Part shown: positions 1-6,561 of the stretch, one piece after another
Numbering within the stretch: the first letter of the stretch is position 1
Layout: every line of letters begins with the position of its first letter
DNA from: Clostridia bacterium
Lineage (GTDB): Bacteria > Bacillota > Clostridia > Christensenellales > QALW01
Length of the DNA: 8,061 bases
NCBI GenBank assembly: GCA_017964345.1
Contig: JAGCSD010000199.1
Location: forward strand, 1 to 8,061
Direction of reading: 5' to 3'
Program-made: the position numbers and the translations under genes
The notes under the pieces: generated by a model
What the model was told of the DNA's origin: nothing
What the model saw: the letters and a program-made list of their open reading frames with translations, nothing else
Database searches by the model: none

Positions 1-1083
1 CAGCACTTCCCGGATGCGCTGTCCGCGAAAGCCGGCCGCTTTGAGGTCCTGCCCGTTCACGGCAAGCTCCGACAAGCTGACACAGCCGCGCGCCGCGTCC
101 TCGGCGACCGTCATCCACGACGCATCGCACCGTCCTGTCAGAATCTGAAAGCGGCACAACAGCAGGATGATGTCGCGCCCGTGCTCGCTCATGGCGCGCG
201 CAAGCGCGCGTTTGCCGTCCCATACGGTATCGCGCAGAGCATAGGCGGTCAACAAGCGTTTTTTGCGCTTCTTTTCCATTTTTAACGCATTCATTTCCTG
301 TTCTATGTTCGTATGTTCCAATATGCATAAAAACGAAAGTTCAGGATTCTTTCCGCTTTCTTTCACGCGCCGGCATACCAGCGTCCAAGCGTCCTCCGTA
401 ACGGAAAGCGTGGGAAACACTGCGCGAAAAACGGGCAGAGTACTTGCCATAACATCGCCTGCGCCGGGCAAGGCGAGCATTTTTTTTACCTCCGTATACA
501 CGCGTTCCACGGCAATACGGGAAAGGAGAGGAGCACAGGCGTTGGCGGCGTCGAGCGTATGTTTTTCCAGTGAAAATCCGGGTAGTGAGGCAAATCGCAG
601 ACCTCGCAGGATACGCAGGGCGTCCTCACGGAAGCGCGTTTTCGGCTTCCCGACACAGCGGATCAGCCGACGTCCAATGTCCGCGCAGCCGCCGAAGGGA
701 TCGATCAGACGTTCCTGCCGGTCCATGGCGATAGCGTTCACCGTAAAATCACGGCGGGCAAGATCTTTTTTTAAGGAAGCGGTATACGTTATCTTTTCAG
801 GATGACGGTTGTCACGGTATTTGCCGTCGATGCGGTAAGTGGTGATTTCCAGCATACTGCCATAGAGGATCACTCCGACTGTTCCGTGTTTAAGCCCGTT
901 GAGGTTTTGCGGCAGGTCGGCAAAGCACCGCATGGTTTCTTCCGGCAGAGCGGAGGTCGTCAAATCCCAGTCATCGGGCGTTTTGCCCAAAAGACGGTCG
1001 CGCACGCAGCCGCCCACGGCGTACACTTCGTACCCCGCGCACAGGAGCGTATCCATGACGATCTGCACGTTTTTCGGCAGCAT
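1..1083 (-). CDS. cca: CCA tRNA nucleotidyltransferase, C-terminus cut off by the window edge
   Basis: Adds or repairs the 3'-terminal CCA of tRNAs in the cytoplasm, using CTP and ATP without a template. An open frame of 361 codons runs off the left edge; family members of this type are usually about 400-450 residues, so roughly the last fifth is missing. The class II nucleotidyltransferase head is plain: GGCVRDRLLG at residues 24-33, the two metal-binding aspartates D38 and D40 in DDWDLTT, RRDFTVNAIA at 110-119, DPFGG at 128-132, and the EDALRILR motif at 153-160, whose Glu, Asp and Arg form the nucleotide-selecting EDxxR element. A helical neck and body follow, ending at the edge in a GQDL...G...REVL segment typical of the family's later region. 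The start is set by AGGAGG (1092-1097) ten or so bases upstream and by a good promoter. A poly(A) polymerase or an A-adding-only enzyme of the same superfamily cannot be fully excluded, but the Clostridial context favours CCA addition. Confidence 0.95.
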   Translation of the reverse strand, partial: MLPKNVQIVMDTLLCAGYEVYAVGGCVRDRLLGKTPDDWDLTTSALPEETMRCFADLPQNLNGLKHGTVGVILYGSMLEITTYRIDGKYRDNRHPEKITYTASLKKDLARRDFTVNAIAMDRQERLIDPFGGCADIGRRLIRCVGKPKTRFREDALRILRGLRFASLPGFSLEKHTLDAANACAPLLSRIAVERVYTEVKKMLALPGAGDVMASTLPVFRAVFPTLSVTEDAWTLVCRRVKESGKNPELSFLCILEHTNIEQEMNALKMEKKRKKRLLTAYALRDTVWDGKRALARAMSEHGRDIILLLCRFQILTGRCDASWMTVAEDAARGCVSLSELAVNGQDLKAAGFRGQRIREVL

Positions 1084-1091
1084 GGCGGCCG

Positions 1092-1145
1092 CCTCCTTTT
1101 TTTCAAGTCGTCTTATAGTATAAAAAAAAAGAACGGAATCGTCAA
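1092..1145 (-). promoter_or_regulatory. Promoter and ribosome binding site of cca
   Basis: Read on the minus strand, TTGACG (1140-1145) is followed after exactly 17 bases by TATACT (1117-1122), a near-consensus sigma-A promoter with a T-rich spacer. AGGAGG (1092-1097) follows upstream of the cca ATG. The predicted start site is near 1110, giving an untranslated leader of under 30 bases. This is sequence matching only; no start site is measured. Confidence 0.75.
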
Positions 1146-1153
1146 CTTTTTCT

Positions 1154-1205
1154 TGCATAAACCGTTCGATTGTGTTATAGTTTAGGCGTAATGCAGAAAA
1201 GGGGG
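1154..1205 (+). promoter_or_regulatory. Promoter and ribosome binding site of the GH99-like gene and apt
   Basis: TTGCAT (1154-1159) and TATAGT (1176-1181) are separated by 16 bases. The G-rich ribosome binding site AAGGGGG (1199-1205) lies 8 bases before the ATG at 1214. The match is weaker than that of the divergent cca promoter. The -35 boxes of the two promoters are only 8 bases apart, so polymerase binding at one could hinder the other. Confidence 0.6.
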
Positions 1206-1213
1206 CGTTCGCT

Positions 1214-2398
1214 ATGCAGTTTCCGCATTATTGCGACCGTGTGCCGGAAATCGATCCGGTATCGTCGGATTATCTGATCGCCTGTCACTACTTCCCGGGA
1301 TGGAACGTCTATGAAAACGGCTATTCCGGCTTTTCCAGAATGACGGGTTTCCCCGACCGCACGCCCCTGCTCGGGTATTATGACGAAGCGGATCCCGAAG
1401 TCGCGGACTGGGAAGTCAAGTGGGCGCTTGAACACGGTATCGGCTGTTTCGTTTACTGCTGGTACCGCTGTCAGGAAAATGTGGGACACCCCCTCAAAAA
1501 AGACGGTATGTATTTGGAGCATCAGCTTGACGCGCTCAAAGCGTCCCGCTACGGCAAACAAATGAAGTTTGCGATCATGTGGGAATGCGATAACGCGGGC
1601 GTCGCGTCGGGCAAAGCCGATCTGACGGATCATCTGCTCCCGTACTGGGCGGAGCAGTATTTTCGCCAACCGAACTACCTGATGATCGACAACAAGCCGG
1701 TGCTGTTTGTATACGATTATTCTTTTCGCGTTGCCGAGGCGTTTGGCGGCGCGGCTAAGACGCGTGAAGCGTTGGAAGCGTGCAGTGAAAAAGCCAAGCA
1801 ATACGGCTTTGACGGCGTGTACTTTATGGTAGAATATCGCTACGACAAGAAAAGCGTGCTGGAAGAATACAAAAACACGGGCTATCGCCATACGTTTGCC
1901 TATTGCTGGCATTCCGAGGAACCTTCTCCGGAGGCGAAAAACCCCTTCCCCACACAAGAAGAGATCATTGCCAAACAGCTCGAGCTGATGCAGAGTCACT
2001 TGGCTTTCGATCCGTATTTTACGATTCTGACCGCGTCGCAGTCCTGGGATCCCTATCCGTGGTATCGCGGCACCGCCAGAGTCCGGTCCACGCCGCGTTG
2101 GAAACTGACGCCGGAAAACTGGCGCATCCTGCTGGAGAAAGTCAAAACGATGGCGGACGGTATGCCCGACGGCGCGTTCGGCAAACGCTTCATCATGCTG
2201 GATAACTGGAATGAATGGGGCGAAGGGCACTATATCGCGCCGCACGTTTCGGGCGGATTCAAGTATCTGCAGGCAGTGCGCGAGGTCTTTACTAAACGTG
2301 ACAATCTGCCGGATTACCGCTTGAATATACAACTCGGTATGCGGGATTACGGCGCCAAGATCGATCTGAAAGCAACGAAAGGAAAGGCAAAAACATGA
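1214..2398 (+). CDS. GH99-like / WbsX-type domain protein
   Basis: A 394-residue cytoplasmic protein (no signal peptide or membrane segment) that resembles the WbsX-like family, annotated elsewhere as glycoside-hydrolase-99-like and found in polysaccharide gene clusters. Family hallmarks appear in order: HYFPGW at residues 25-30 (the family's early Tyr-Pro strand), LGYYDEADPEVADWEVKWA at 53-71, IGCFVYCWYR at 76-85, MIDNKPVLFVYD at 157-168, and the diagnostic WNEWGEGHYIAP at 332-343. These fit a TIM-barrel fold with carbohydrate-handling aromatic and acidic residues. The substrate is unknown, and whether it hydrolyses or transfers sugar cannot be read from the sequence. No other polysaccharide gene is nearby, so it stands apart from the usual O-antigen or capsule setting. 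Its TGA stop overlaps the apt ATG by four bases, suggesting coupled translation. The start at 1214 is supported by the G-rich ribosome binding site; the ATG at 1191 is out of frame. Confidence 0.8.
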   Translation: MQFPHYCDRVPEIDPVSSDYLIACHYFPGWNVYENGYSGFSRMTGFPDRTPLLGYYDEADPEVADWEVKWALEHGIGCFVYCWYRCQENVGHPLKKDGMYLEHQLDALKASRYGKQMKFAIMWECDNAGVASGKADLTDHLLPYWAEQYFRQPNYLMIDNKPVLFVYDYSFRVAEAFGGAAKTREALEACSEKAKQYGFDGVYFMVEYRYDKKSVLEEYKNTGYRHTFAYCWHSEEPSPEAKNPFPTQEEIIAKQLELMQSHLAFDPYFTILTASQSWDPYPWYRGTARVRSTPRWKLTPENWRILLEKVKTMADGMPDGAFGKRFIMLDNWNEWGEGHYIAPHVSGGFKYLQAVREVFTKRDNLPDYRLNIQLGMRDYGAKIDLKATKGKAKT

Positions 2399-2922
2399 AA
2401 AAAGACGTAAAAGATTATATCGTAACGATTCCCGATTTCCCTGAAAAAGGGATTATGTTCCGGGACGTTACCTCCATTTTGCAGGACGCTGACGGGTTCT
2501 CTCTTGCCATTGACGAAATGGCAAAAAAGCTCGAAGGCATAGAATTTGATGTGATTGCCGGGGCGGAATCCCGCGGGTTCATCTTCGGCGCGCCGCTGGC
2601 GTATCGCTTTCACAAGCCGTTTGTTCTGATCCGCAAAAAGGGCAAGCTTCCGCGGGAAACGGTCAGCACCACCTATGATTTGGAGTACGGTACCGCGACG
2701 ATCGAACTGCATAAGGACGCGATCAAACCGGGGCAGAAGGTCGTGCTGGTAGACGATCTGATCGCCACCGGCGGCACGGTCAAGGCGTGTGCACAGCTCG
2801 TGGAGCAGCTCGGCGGGCAAGTAGTGGAGATTCTGTTTCTGATGGAACTTGCGGGACTTAACGGACGCAAAGCACTGAAAGATTATCACGTGGAAAGCGT
2901 AGCGGTTTACGAAGGTAAATAA
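2395..2922 (+). CDS. apt: Adenine phosphoribosyltransferase
   Basis: Purine-salvage enzyme of the cytoplasm that converts adenine and PRPP to AMP and pyrophosphate. The 175-residue length is standard for the bacterial enzyme. Visible signatures are the N-terminal IPDFPEKGIMFRDVTSIL stretch (residues 12-29), the AESRGFIFGAPLA adenine-side strand and loop (57-69), the flexible-loop region RKKGKLPRETVS (80-91), and the type I PRTase PRPP-binding motif VVLVDDLIATGGT (116-128) with its paired aspartates. GGAAAGG (2381-2387) lies 7 bases before the ATG, inside the 3' end of the preceding gene. The ATGA overlap makes it the second cistron of a two-gene unit that ends at the hairpin just after the stop. 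In many Clostridia apt sits near recJ or relA; neither is visible here. Confidence 0.97.
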   Translation: MKKDVKDYIVTIPDFPEKGIMFRDVTSILQDADGFSLAIDEMAKKLEGIEFDVIAGAESRGFIFGAPLAYRFHKPFVLIRKKGKLPRETVSTTYDLEYGTATIELHKDAIKPGQKVVLVDDLIATGGTVKACAQLVEQLGGQVVEILFLMELAGLNGRKALKDYHVESVAVYEGK

Positions 2923-2928
2923 CACGTT

Positions 2929-2954
2929 CCCGGCGTGCGCGCCGGGATTTTTTT
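2929..2954 (+). terminator. Intrinsic terminator after apt
   Basis: A perfect 7-bp GC-rich stem, CCCGGCG (2929-2935) with CGCCGGG (2940-2946), and a TGCG loop are followed by an A and seven Ts. It starts seven bases after the apt stop codon and separates apt from the lipoprotein gene. Confidence 0.9.
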
Positions 2955-2983
2955 GTGAGGACTTATGAATAGCGGTATTCACT

Positions 2984-3040
2984 ATGAAGACAACCGAAAA
3001 CACCGGCACGAACGCCGCGGTCATAGGCGAAACGCCATGA
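2984..3040 (+). other. Possible 18-codon leader reading frame before the lipoprotein gene
   Basis: An ATG at 2984 opens an 18-codon frame (MKTTENTGTNAAVIGETP) whose TGA overlaps the preferred lipoprotein ATG by four bases, the same overlap seen at two other gene joints in this window. It has no clear ribosome binding site and no recognised similarity, so it may be chance. A weak TTGTGA-17-TATTCA promoter-like pair (2953-2981) overlaps the preceding terminator's end. Confidence 0.25.
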
Positions 3041-4071
3041 AACGTCTGCTTATGTGCCTGACGGCGCTGCTGTTGCTCGCCGCCGTGGGCTGTACGCATG
3101 AAGTCCCCTCCGGGCAGTTGACCGAGGACGGACTGCACGTCTTTTTCCTTGACGTGGGGCAGGCGGACTGTACGCTGATCTTCTCCGACGGGCACGCCAT
3201 GCTGATCGACGGCGGCAACACGGATGACGGCGCGTTTATCGTGTCGTTTTTGAAAGAAAAAGGTGTCACGGCGCTTGATTACGTGGTAGCGACGCACGCG
3301 CACGAGGATCACGTCGGCGGGCTGACGCAGGTGCTGAAAAACTTTCCCTGTAAAACCGTTTACGCGCCGGTTCTGCAGGCGGATAACGCCGCCTTTACCC
3401 GCTTCGCGCGGCAGAGCGAACAGCAGGGAGGGCTCACGCAATGTCTGCGCGGCACGCGCGGCGACCTCGGGCAGGCGCATTTTGAAGTGCTGTTTCCTTT
3501 TGAGCCGGAGAAAGAAGAAAACGTCAATAACACCTCCGTTGTTCTGCGCTTGACGCTGGGACAGGCGTCGTTCCTTTTTGTCGGTGATTTGGAACGCGAC
3601 GCGGAATCGCGTCTGCTGTCTTTCGATGACGACCTGACGAGCGCCGTCTTGAAAGTGGGACATCACGGTTCGTCCACGTCCACGAGTTATTATTTTCTGC
3701 GCCGCGTTCTGCCTCAAACGGCGGTGATCTCCTGCGGCGCAAACAATGAGTACGGGCATCCGCACAAGGAAACGATCGACATTTTGAATCAGGCGGAGAT
3801 CGATATTTGGCGTACCGATACGATGGGTACGGTGGAAGCGGTCACAGACGGCGCCCTGCTGACCGTACGCGCAGGAGAACTCGTTAAGACCGCGGCGGTG
3901 CTTTCGCCCACGCCCGCGCTGGATATATATTACATCGGCAACAAAAAATCGCGCGTGTTCCATCTTCCCGCCTGCGCGAGCCTGCCCAAGGAGAACAACC
4001 GCGTGGATTTTTCCTCGCGCGAGGAGGCGATCTCCGCAGGCTATACTCCTTGTTCCCGTTGCAGACCGTAA
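3037..4071 (+). CDS. Lipoprotein with ComEC-type metallo-beta-lactamase domain and Ada-like zinc module
   Basis: A predicted exported lipoprotein of 344 residues. Residues 1-19 form a lipoprotein signal peptide (KR, hydrophobic leucine-rich core, then AVGC, with C19 as the acylation site). Residues ~33-285 resemble the hydrolase domain of ComEC/Rec2: FFLDVGQADCTLI, MLIDGG at 55-60, the metal motif HAHEDH at 87-92, FVGDLE around D184, VGHHGSS at 207-213 and GHPH at 240-243. A short linker leads to residues ~297-344, which look like the Ada metal-binding fold: FHLPAC, then SREEAISAGY, then CSRC. H309, C313, C339 and C342 keep almost exactly the spacing of the four Ada zinc cysteines, with His at the first place. 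There is no ComEC membrane channel domain, so it is not ComEC itself; an extracellular nuclease or phosphodiesterase is plausible but unproven. The start at 3037 is chosen because it begins a clean signal peptide. An in-frame ATG at 2965, with GAGG close before it, would add 24 highly charged residues. Confidence 0.85.
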   Translation: MKRLLMCLTALLLLAAVGCTHEVPSGQLTEDGLHVFFLDVGQADCTLIFSDGHAMLIDGGNTDDGAFIVSFLKEKGVTALDYVVATHAHEDHVGGLTQVLKNFPCKTVYAPVLQADNAAFTRFARQSEQQGGLTQCLRGTRGDLGQAHFEVLFPFEPEKEENVNNTSVVLRLTLGQASFLFVGDLERDAESRLLSFDDDLTSAVLKVGHHGSSTSTSYYFLRRVLPQTAVISCGANNEYGHPHKETIDILNQAEIDIWRTDTMGTVEAVTDGALLTVRAGELVKTAAVLSPTPALDIYYIGNKKSRVFHLPACASLPKENNRVDFSSREEAISAGYTPCSRCRP

Positions 4072-4080
4072 AAGTAAGAT

Positions 4081-4118
4081 AAACAAAAACGCACGAAAAT
4101 TCGTGCGTTTTTTGTTTG
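4081..4118. terminator. Bidirectional terminator between the lipoprotein gene and the P-type ATPase gene
   Basis: An inverted repeat, ACGCACGA (4089-4096) with TCGTGCGT (4101-4108), has an AAAT loop and is flanked by A-rich sequence on the left and six Ts on the right. It can therefore end transcription from both directions. It sits in the 61-base gap between two converging genes and serves both. Confidence 0.85.
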
Positions 4119-4132
4119 CCGAATGAATATCA

Positions 4133-5959
4133 CTACTCTCTTTTCAGCGCGCGCAGAGCGTTCAAAACCGCCAGCACCAACACACCGACGTCGGCAAAGA
4201 TCGCCGCGCCCATGCCCGCAAGATTGAACGCCGCAAGCAGCAGGACCAATACCTTGACAGCGATCGCGCACACGATATTTTCCGTAACGATGCGTTTCGT
4301 GCGCACGGCGATCCGCCGGGCGGATGCGATCAAAAGCGGATCGTCGCGCATCAGTACGACATCGGCGGCTTCAATCGCGGCATCGGAGCCGAACGCTCCC
4401 ATGGCGATGCCCACATCGGCACGTGCCAGCACCGGGGCGTCGTTGATGCCGTCACCGACAAACCCCGTCACATTGTGTGTCTTCAACAGATCTTCCACCG
4501 CCTGCACCTTATCCTGCGGCAGAAGCTGAGCGCGGAAAGTCGAAATACCCGCCTCCCGCGCGACCGCCTCCGCCGCGGGGAGCGTATCCCCCGTGAGCAT
4601 CACAAGGTCGCGCACGCCCTGTTCCCGCAGGACGCGCATGGCGGCGCGCGCCGTATCTTTGAGGGTATCGCCGATCAGCACCGTACCGATCCACTTGCCG
4701 CCGCGCGCCGCGTACACGCTTGTTCCCGGCAAGGTATCGTCCGGCACCGCCACGCCGTACCTCTCCATCAGCCGGCGCGCGCCGACCAGCACTTTTTCCC
4801 CGTCGATCTCCCCGGTCATGCCGAGTCCGGAGAGCTCCTGTATATTGCGAGCAGGCAGCAATTCCCCGTTATATGCACGTTTGAGCGATTGTGCAATCGG
4901 GTGTTCCGAGAACGCTTCCAGCGAAGCCGCGAGGCGCAGAGCCTCTTGATCTCCGACCGTTTGCAGGACGCGGAATTCCCCTTTCGTCAGCGTGCCGGTC
5001 TTGTCCAGCGCCAAGCAGTCCATTTGCGCCAACTTCTCCAAGAATTCGGAGCCTTTGACTAATATGCCGCTGCGGGACGCCCCGCCGATGCCGCCGAAAA
5101 ACGTCAGCGGCACGGACAGCACCAGCGCGCAGGGACAGGACACGACGAGCATGATCAGCCCCCGGTGGATCCAATCGCTCCACGCGCCGACAAACAACGG
5201 CGGCAGAACGGATATGGCCACCGCCAACCCGACGACAGCGGGCGTATAGACGCGGGCGAACCGCGTAATAAACGTTTCACTGCGCGACTTGACCGCGGCG
5301 GAGTTTTCGACCAGTTCCAAGATTTTGGCAACCGTACTGTCCTCATAGAGCCTCTGCACGCGCACGCGCAGAACGCCCTGCAAATTGATACACCCGCTGA
5401 CTACGCTGTCCCCCACGCCGACCTCGCGCGGGGCGTTTTCACCCGTCAGCGCCGCGGTGTTCAGGGCGGAACGCCCTTCCGTCACCACGCCGTCCAGCGG
5501 AATCTTTTCTCCTGCACGAATCAGCAGAATATCTCCGATCACCGCGTCCTCCGGCGGAATCTTCCTTTCCTGCCCGTCCCGCAAGACGGTTGCCGTTTCC
5601 GGACGGATTTCCATCAATTCCCCGATAGAACGGCGGCTTTTGGCGACCGCCATTCCCTCGAACCATTCGCCCACCTGATAGAACAGCATCACGAACACCG
5701 CTTCGGGGAATTCGCAAAGCGCCATCGCGCCGACGGTAGCGATCGCCATCAGGAAGTTTTCGTCGAGCATCTGCCCGTTCTTCAAATTGAGCGCCGCCTT
5801 GCGCAGGACCGGCAGGGCGACCGGCAGATAGGCGGGCAGATAGAGCGCTAAACGCGCATACCACGCCGCCGCCAGCAGGCGATCGGTGACAAACGCCGCC
5901 GTCAGCAGTGCCGCCGAGATCACAATGTCGCGCAAAAGCCGCTTTTGTTTTTTGTTCAT
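4133..5959 (-). CDS. cadA: PIB-2-type zinc/cadmium/lead-exporting P-type ATPase lacking an N-terminal HMA domain
   Basis: Membrane pump that exports soft divalent cations using ATP. Of its 608 residues, membrane segments lie at roughly 12-50 and 68-106, a TGE actuator motif at 172-174, the transmembrane metal motif CPC at 275-277, the phosphorylation site DKTGT at 319-323, the nucleotide-domain SEHP at 351-354 and the hinge GDGINDAP at 502-509. In the last membrane pair a lysine (K569) and an aspartate in FADVG (D590) match the residues typical of the Zn/Cd/Pb subgroup (ZntA, CadA), not the copper subgroup. ZntA and CadA usually carry one or two HMA domains before the first helix; here the protein starts directly with MNKKQKR and helix 1. 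The metal-binding domain is instead the separate upstream cistron, whose TGA overlaps this ATG by four bases. The next in-frame ATG upstream (5995) would intrude 40 bases into that gene and is rejected. Exact metal preference among Zn, Cd and Pb is inferred. Confidence 0.93.
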   Translation of the reverse strand: MNKKQKRLLRDIVISAALLTAAFVTDRLLAAAWYARLALYLPAYLPVALPVLRKAALNLKNGQMLDENFLMAIATVGAMALCEFPEAVFVMLFYQVGEWFEGMAVAKSRRSIGELMEIRPETATVLRDGQERKIPPEDAVIGDILLIRAGEKIPLDGVVTEGRSALNTAALTGENAPREVGVGDSVVSGCINLQGVLRVRVQRLYEDSTVAKILELVENSAAVKSRSETFITRFARVYTPAVVGLAVAISVLPPLFVGAWSDWIHRGLIMLVVSCPCALVLSVPLTFFGGIGGASRSGILVKGSEFLEKLAQMDCLALDKTGTLTKGEFRVLQTVGDQEALRLAASLEAFSEHPIAQSLKRAYNGELLPARNIQELSGLGMTGEIDGEKVLVGARRLMERYGVAVPDDTLPGTSVYAARGGKWIGTVLIGDTLKDTARAAMRVLREQGVRDLVMLTGDTLPAAEAVAREAGISTFRAQLLPQDKVQAVEDLLKTHNVTGFVGDGINDAPVLARADVGIAMGAFGSDAAIEAADVVLMRDDPLLIASARRIAVRTKRIVTENIVCAIAVKVLVLLLAAFNLAGMGAAIFADVGVLVLAVLNALRALKRE

Positions 5960-6174
5960 CGTTTGATCACGCAATCCGGTTCGATTTTTTTGCAAACCTT
6001 CGCCGCCTGTTCCACGACGCCGTCAAACACGTCATCGTCGGCTTCGATCATCATGCTCTGCCGCATAAAGCTGACGGACGCGTCTTTCACGCCGTCCAGT
6101 TTCTTCACCGCGCATTCCATTTTGGCGGCGCAGGCCGCGCAATCCAAGTCTTCCAAACGAAATACTTTTTTCAT
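5956..6174 (-). CDS. Free-standing HMA metallochaperone-like protein
   Basis: A 72-residue protein that is one heavy-metal-associated (HMA) domain, with beta-alpha-beta-beta-alpha-beta pattern. The metal loop DLDCAACAAKME carries C12 and C15; an aspartate (D11) directly before the first cysteine is typical of zinc/cadmium/lead-type HMA domains such as that of ZntA, in contrast to the MxCxxC of copper chaperones. Three further cysteines (C21, C61, C68) lie outside the loop. It probably delivers metal to the downstream ATPase or acts as its detached regulatory domain. The ribosome binding site AGGAG (6181-6185) lies within the last codons of arsR, one base separates the two genes, and its stop overlaps the ATPase start. 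Function as a soluble partner of the pump is inferred from order and coupling. Confidence 0.88.
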   Translation of the reverse strand: MKKVFRLEDLDCAACAAKMECAVKKLDGVKDASVSFMRQSMMIEADDDVFDGVVEQAAKVCKKIEPDCVIKR

Positions 6175-6175
6175 A

Positions 6176-6508
6176 TCATTCTCCTACATGCTCCGCGCCC
6201 TGATCGATGATCGTGCGGACGTGGTCGTCGGCAAGGGAATAATACACCGTCTTGCCGTCACGGCGAAATTTGATCAACCCCGCCTGCTTCAGCACGCGCA
6301 GCTGATGGGAAATGGCGGATACCGTCATGGACAACACCTGCGCGATATCGTTGACGCAAAGCTCCGCCTCAAACAGCACATATAAAATTTTGATCCGCGT
6401 CGAATCCCCGAAAATCTTGTACAGCTCCGCCAAATCAAACAGAAAATCCTCCTGCGGCAGGCTGTCCCGCACCTTTTGCACAAGGTCAACGCGTTCTTCG
6501 TTTGCCAT
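6176..6508 (-). CDS. ArsR/SmtB-family metal-responsive transcriptional repressor
   Basis: A 110-residue winged-helix repressor, standard length for the family; it binds its own promoter as a dimer and lets go when metal is bound. ELYKIFGDSTRIKILYVL (residues 29-46) is the typical dimer/helix 2 region, LCVNDIAQVLSMTVSAISHQLRVL (50-73) is the helix-turn-helix with its recognition helix, and GLIKFRRDGKTVYYSL (77-92) is the beta-wing. In the last helix D94, H96, H107 and E110 reproduce the spacing of the alpha-5 zinc site of SmtB and CzrA. Of the CadC alpha-3N cadmium/lead site only C51 remains: the next position is Asn (N53) and there is no N-terminal cysteine. Zinc is therefore the likely inducer. 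The start is fixed by AGGAGG at 6517-6522. First gene of the operon with the HMA protein and ATPase; likely autoregulated through the adjacent inverted repeat. Confidence 0.93.
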   Translation of the reverse strand: MANEERVDLVQKVRDSLPQEDFLFDLAELYKIFGDSTRIKILYVLFEAELCVNDIAQVLSMTVSAISHQLRVLKQAGLIKFRRDGKTVYYSLADDHVRTIIDQGAEHVGE

Positions 6509-6525
6509 TGTGAACGCCTCCTTAT

Positions 6526-6547
6526 TTGAATAATTGAATAGTTGAAC
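6526..6547. repeat. Three TTGAA repeats at exact 8-bp spacing in the arsR leader
   Basis: TTGAATA (6526-6532), TTGAATA (6534-6540) and TTGAAC (6542-6547) start 8 bases apart. The third is also the left arm of the operator. The array runs from the operator almost to the ribosome binding site and could hold further half-sites, or could be chance in an A/T-rich leader. Confidence 0.55.
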
Positions 6548-6561
6548 GCTTGTTCAATTAT
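6538..6561. promoter_or_regulatory. Putative ArsR/SmtB operator at the transcription start
   Basis: An imperfect inverted repeat, ATAGTTGAAC (6538-6547) - GCTT - GTTCAATTAT (6552-6561), in which nine of ten arm positions pair. It abuts the -10 box and covers the predicted start site. The TTGAAC/GTTCAA arms resemble the TGAA...TTCA half-sites known for SmtB, CzrA and CadC operators. Binding by the adjacent repressor is inferred. Confidence 0.75.

Noticed and set aside
263..1185. Plus-strand open frames of 180, 127 and 74 codons
   Set aside because: They are shadows of the minus-strand cca gene, which has every catalytic motif in an uninterrupted frame.
1175..2332. A 385-codon open frame on the minus strand
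   Set aside because: It is entirely antisense to the GH99-like gene, shows no recognisable family motif and has no ribosome binding site logic at its start.
2347..4086. A 579-codon open frame on the minus strand
   Set aside because: It lies opposite apt and the lipoprotein, both of which have clear family motifs. Its translation is Arg/Gln/His-rich with no domain, and it runs through the apt terminator; it is an antisense shadow of GC-rich coding DNA.
4081..4118. The A/T-flanked inverted repeat as a possible mobile-element end or attachment site
   Set aside because: Its position between convergent genes and its hairpin with A- and T-runs on either side are fully explained by a bidirectional terminator; no transposase or target duplication is present.
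5957..5995. Upstream ATG at 5995 as start of the P-type ATPase (12 extra residues)
   Set aside because: It would overlap the HMA gene by 40 bases, whereas the ATG at 5959 makes a standard 4-base ATGA overlap.
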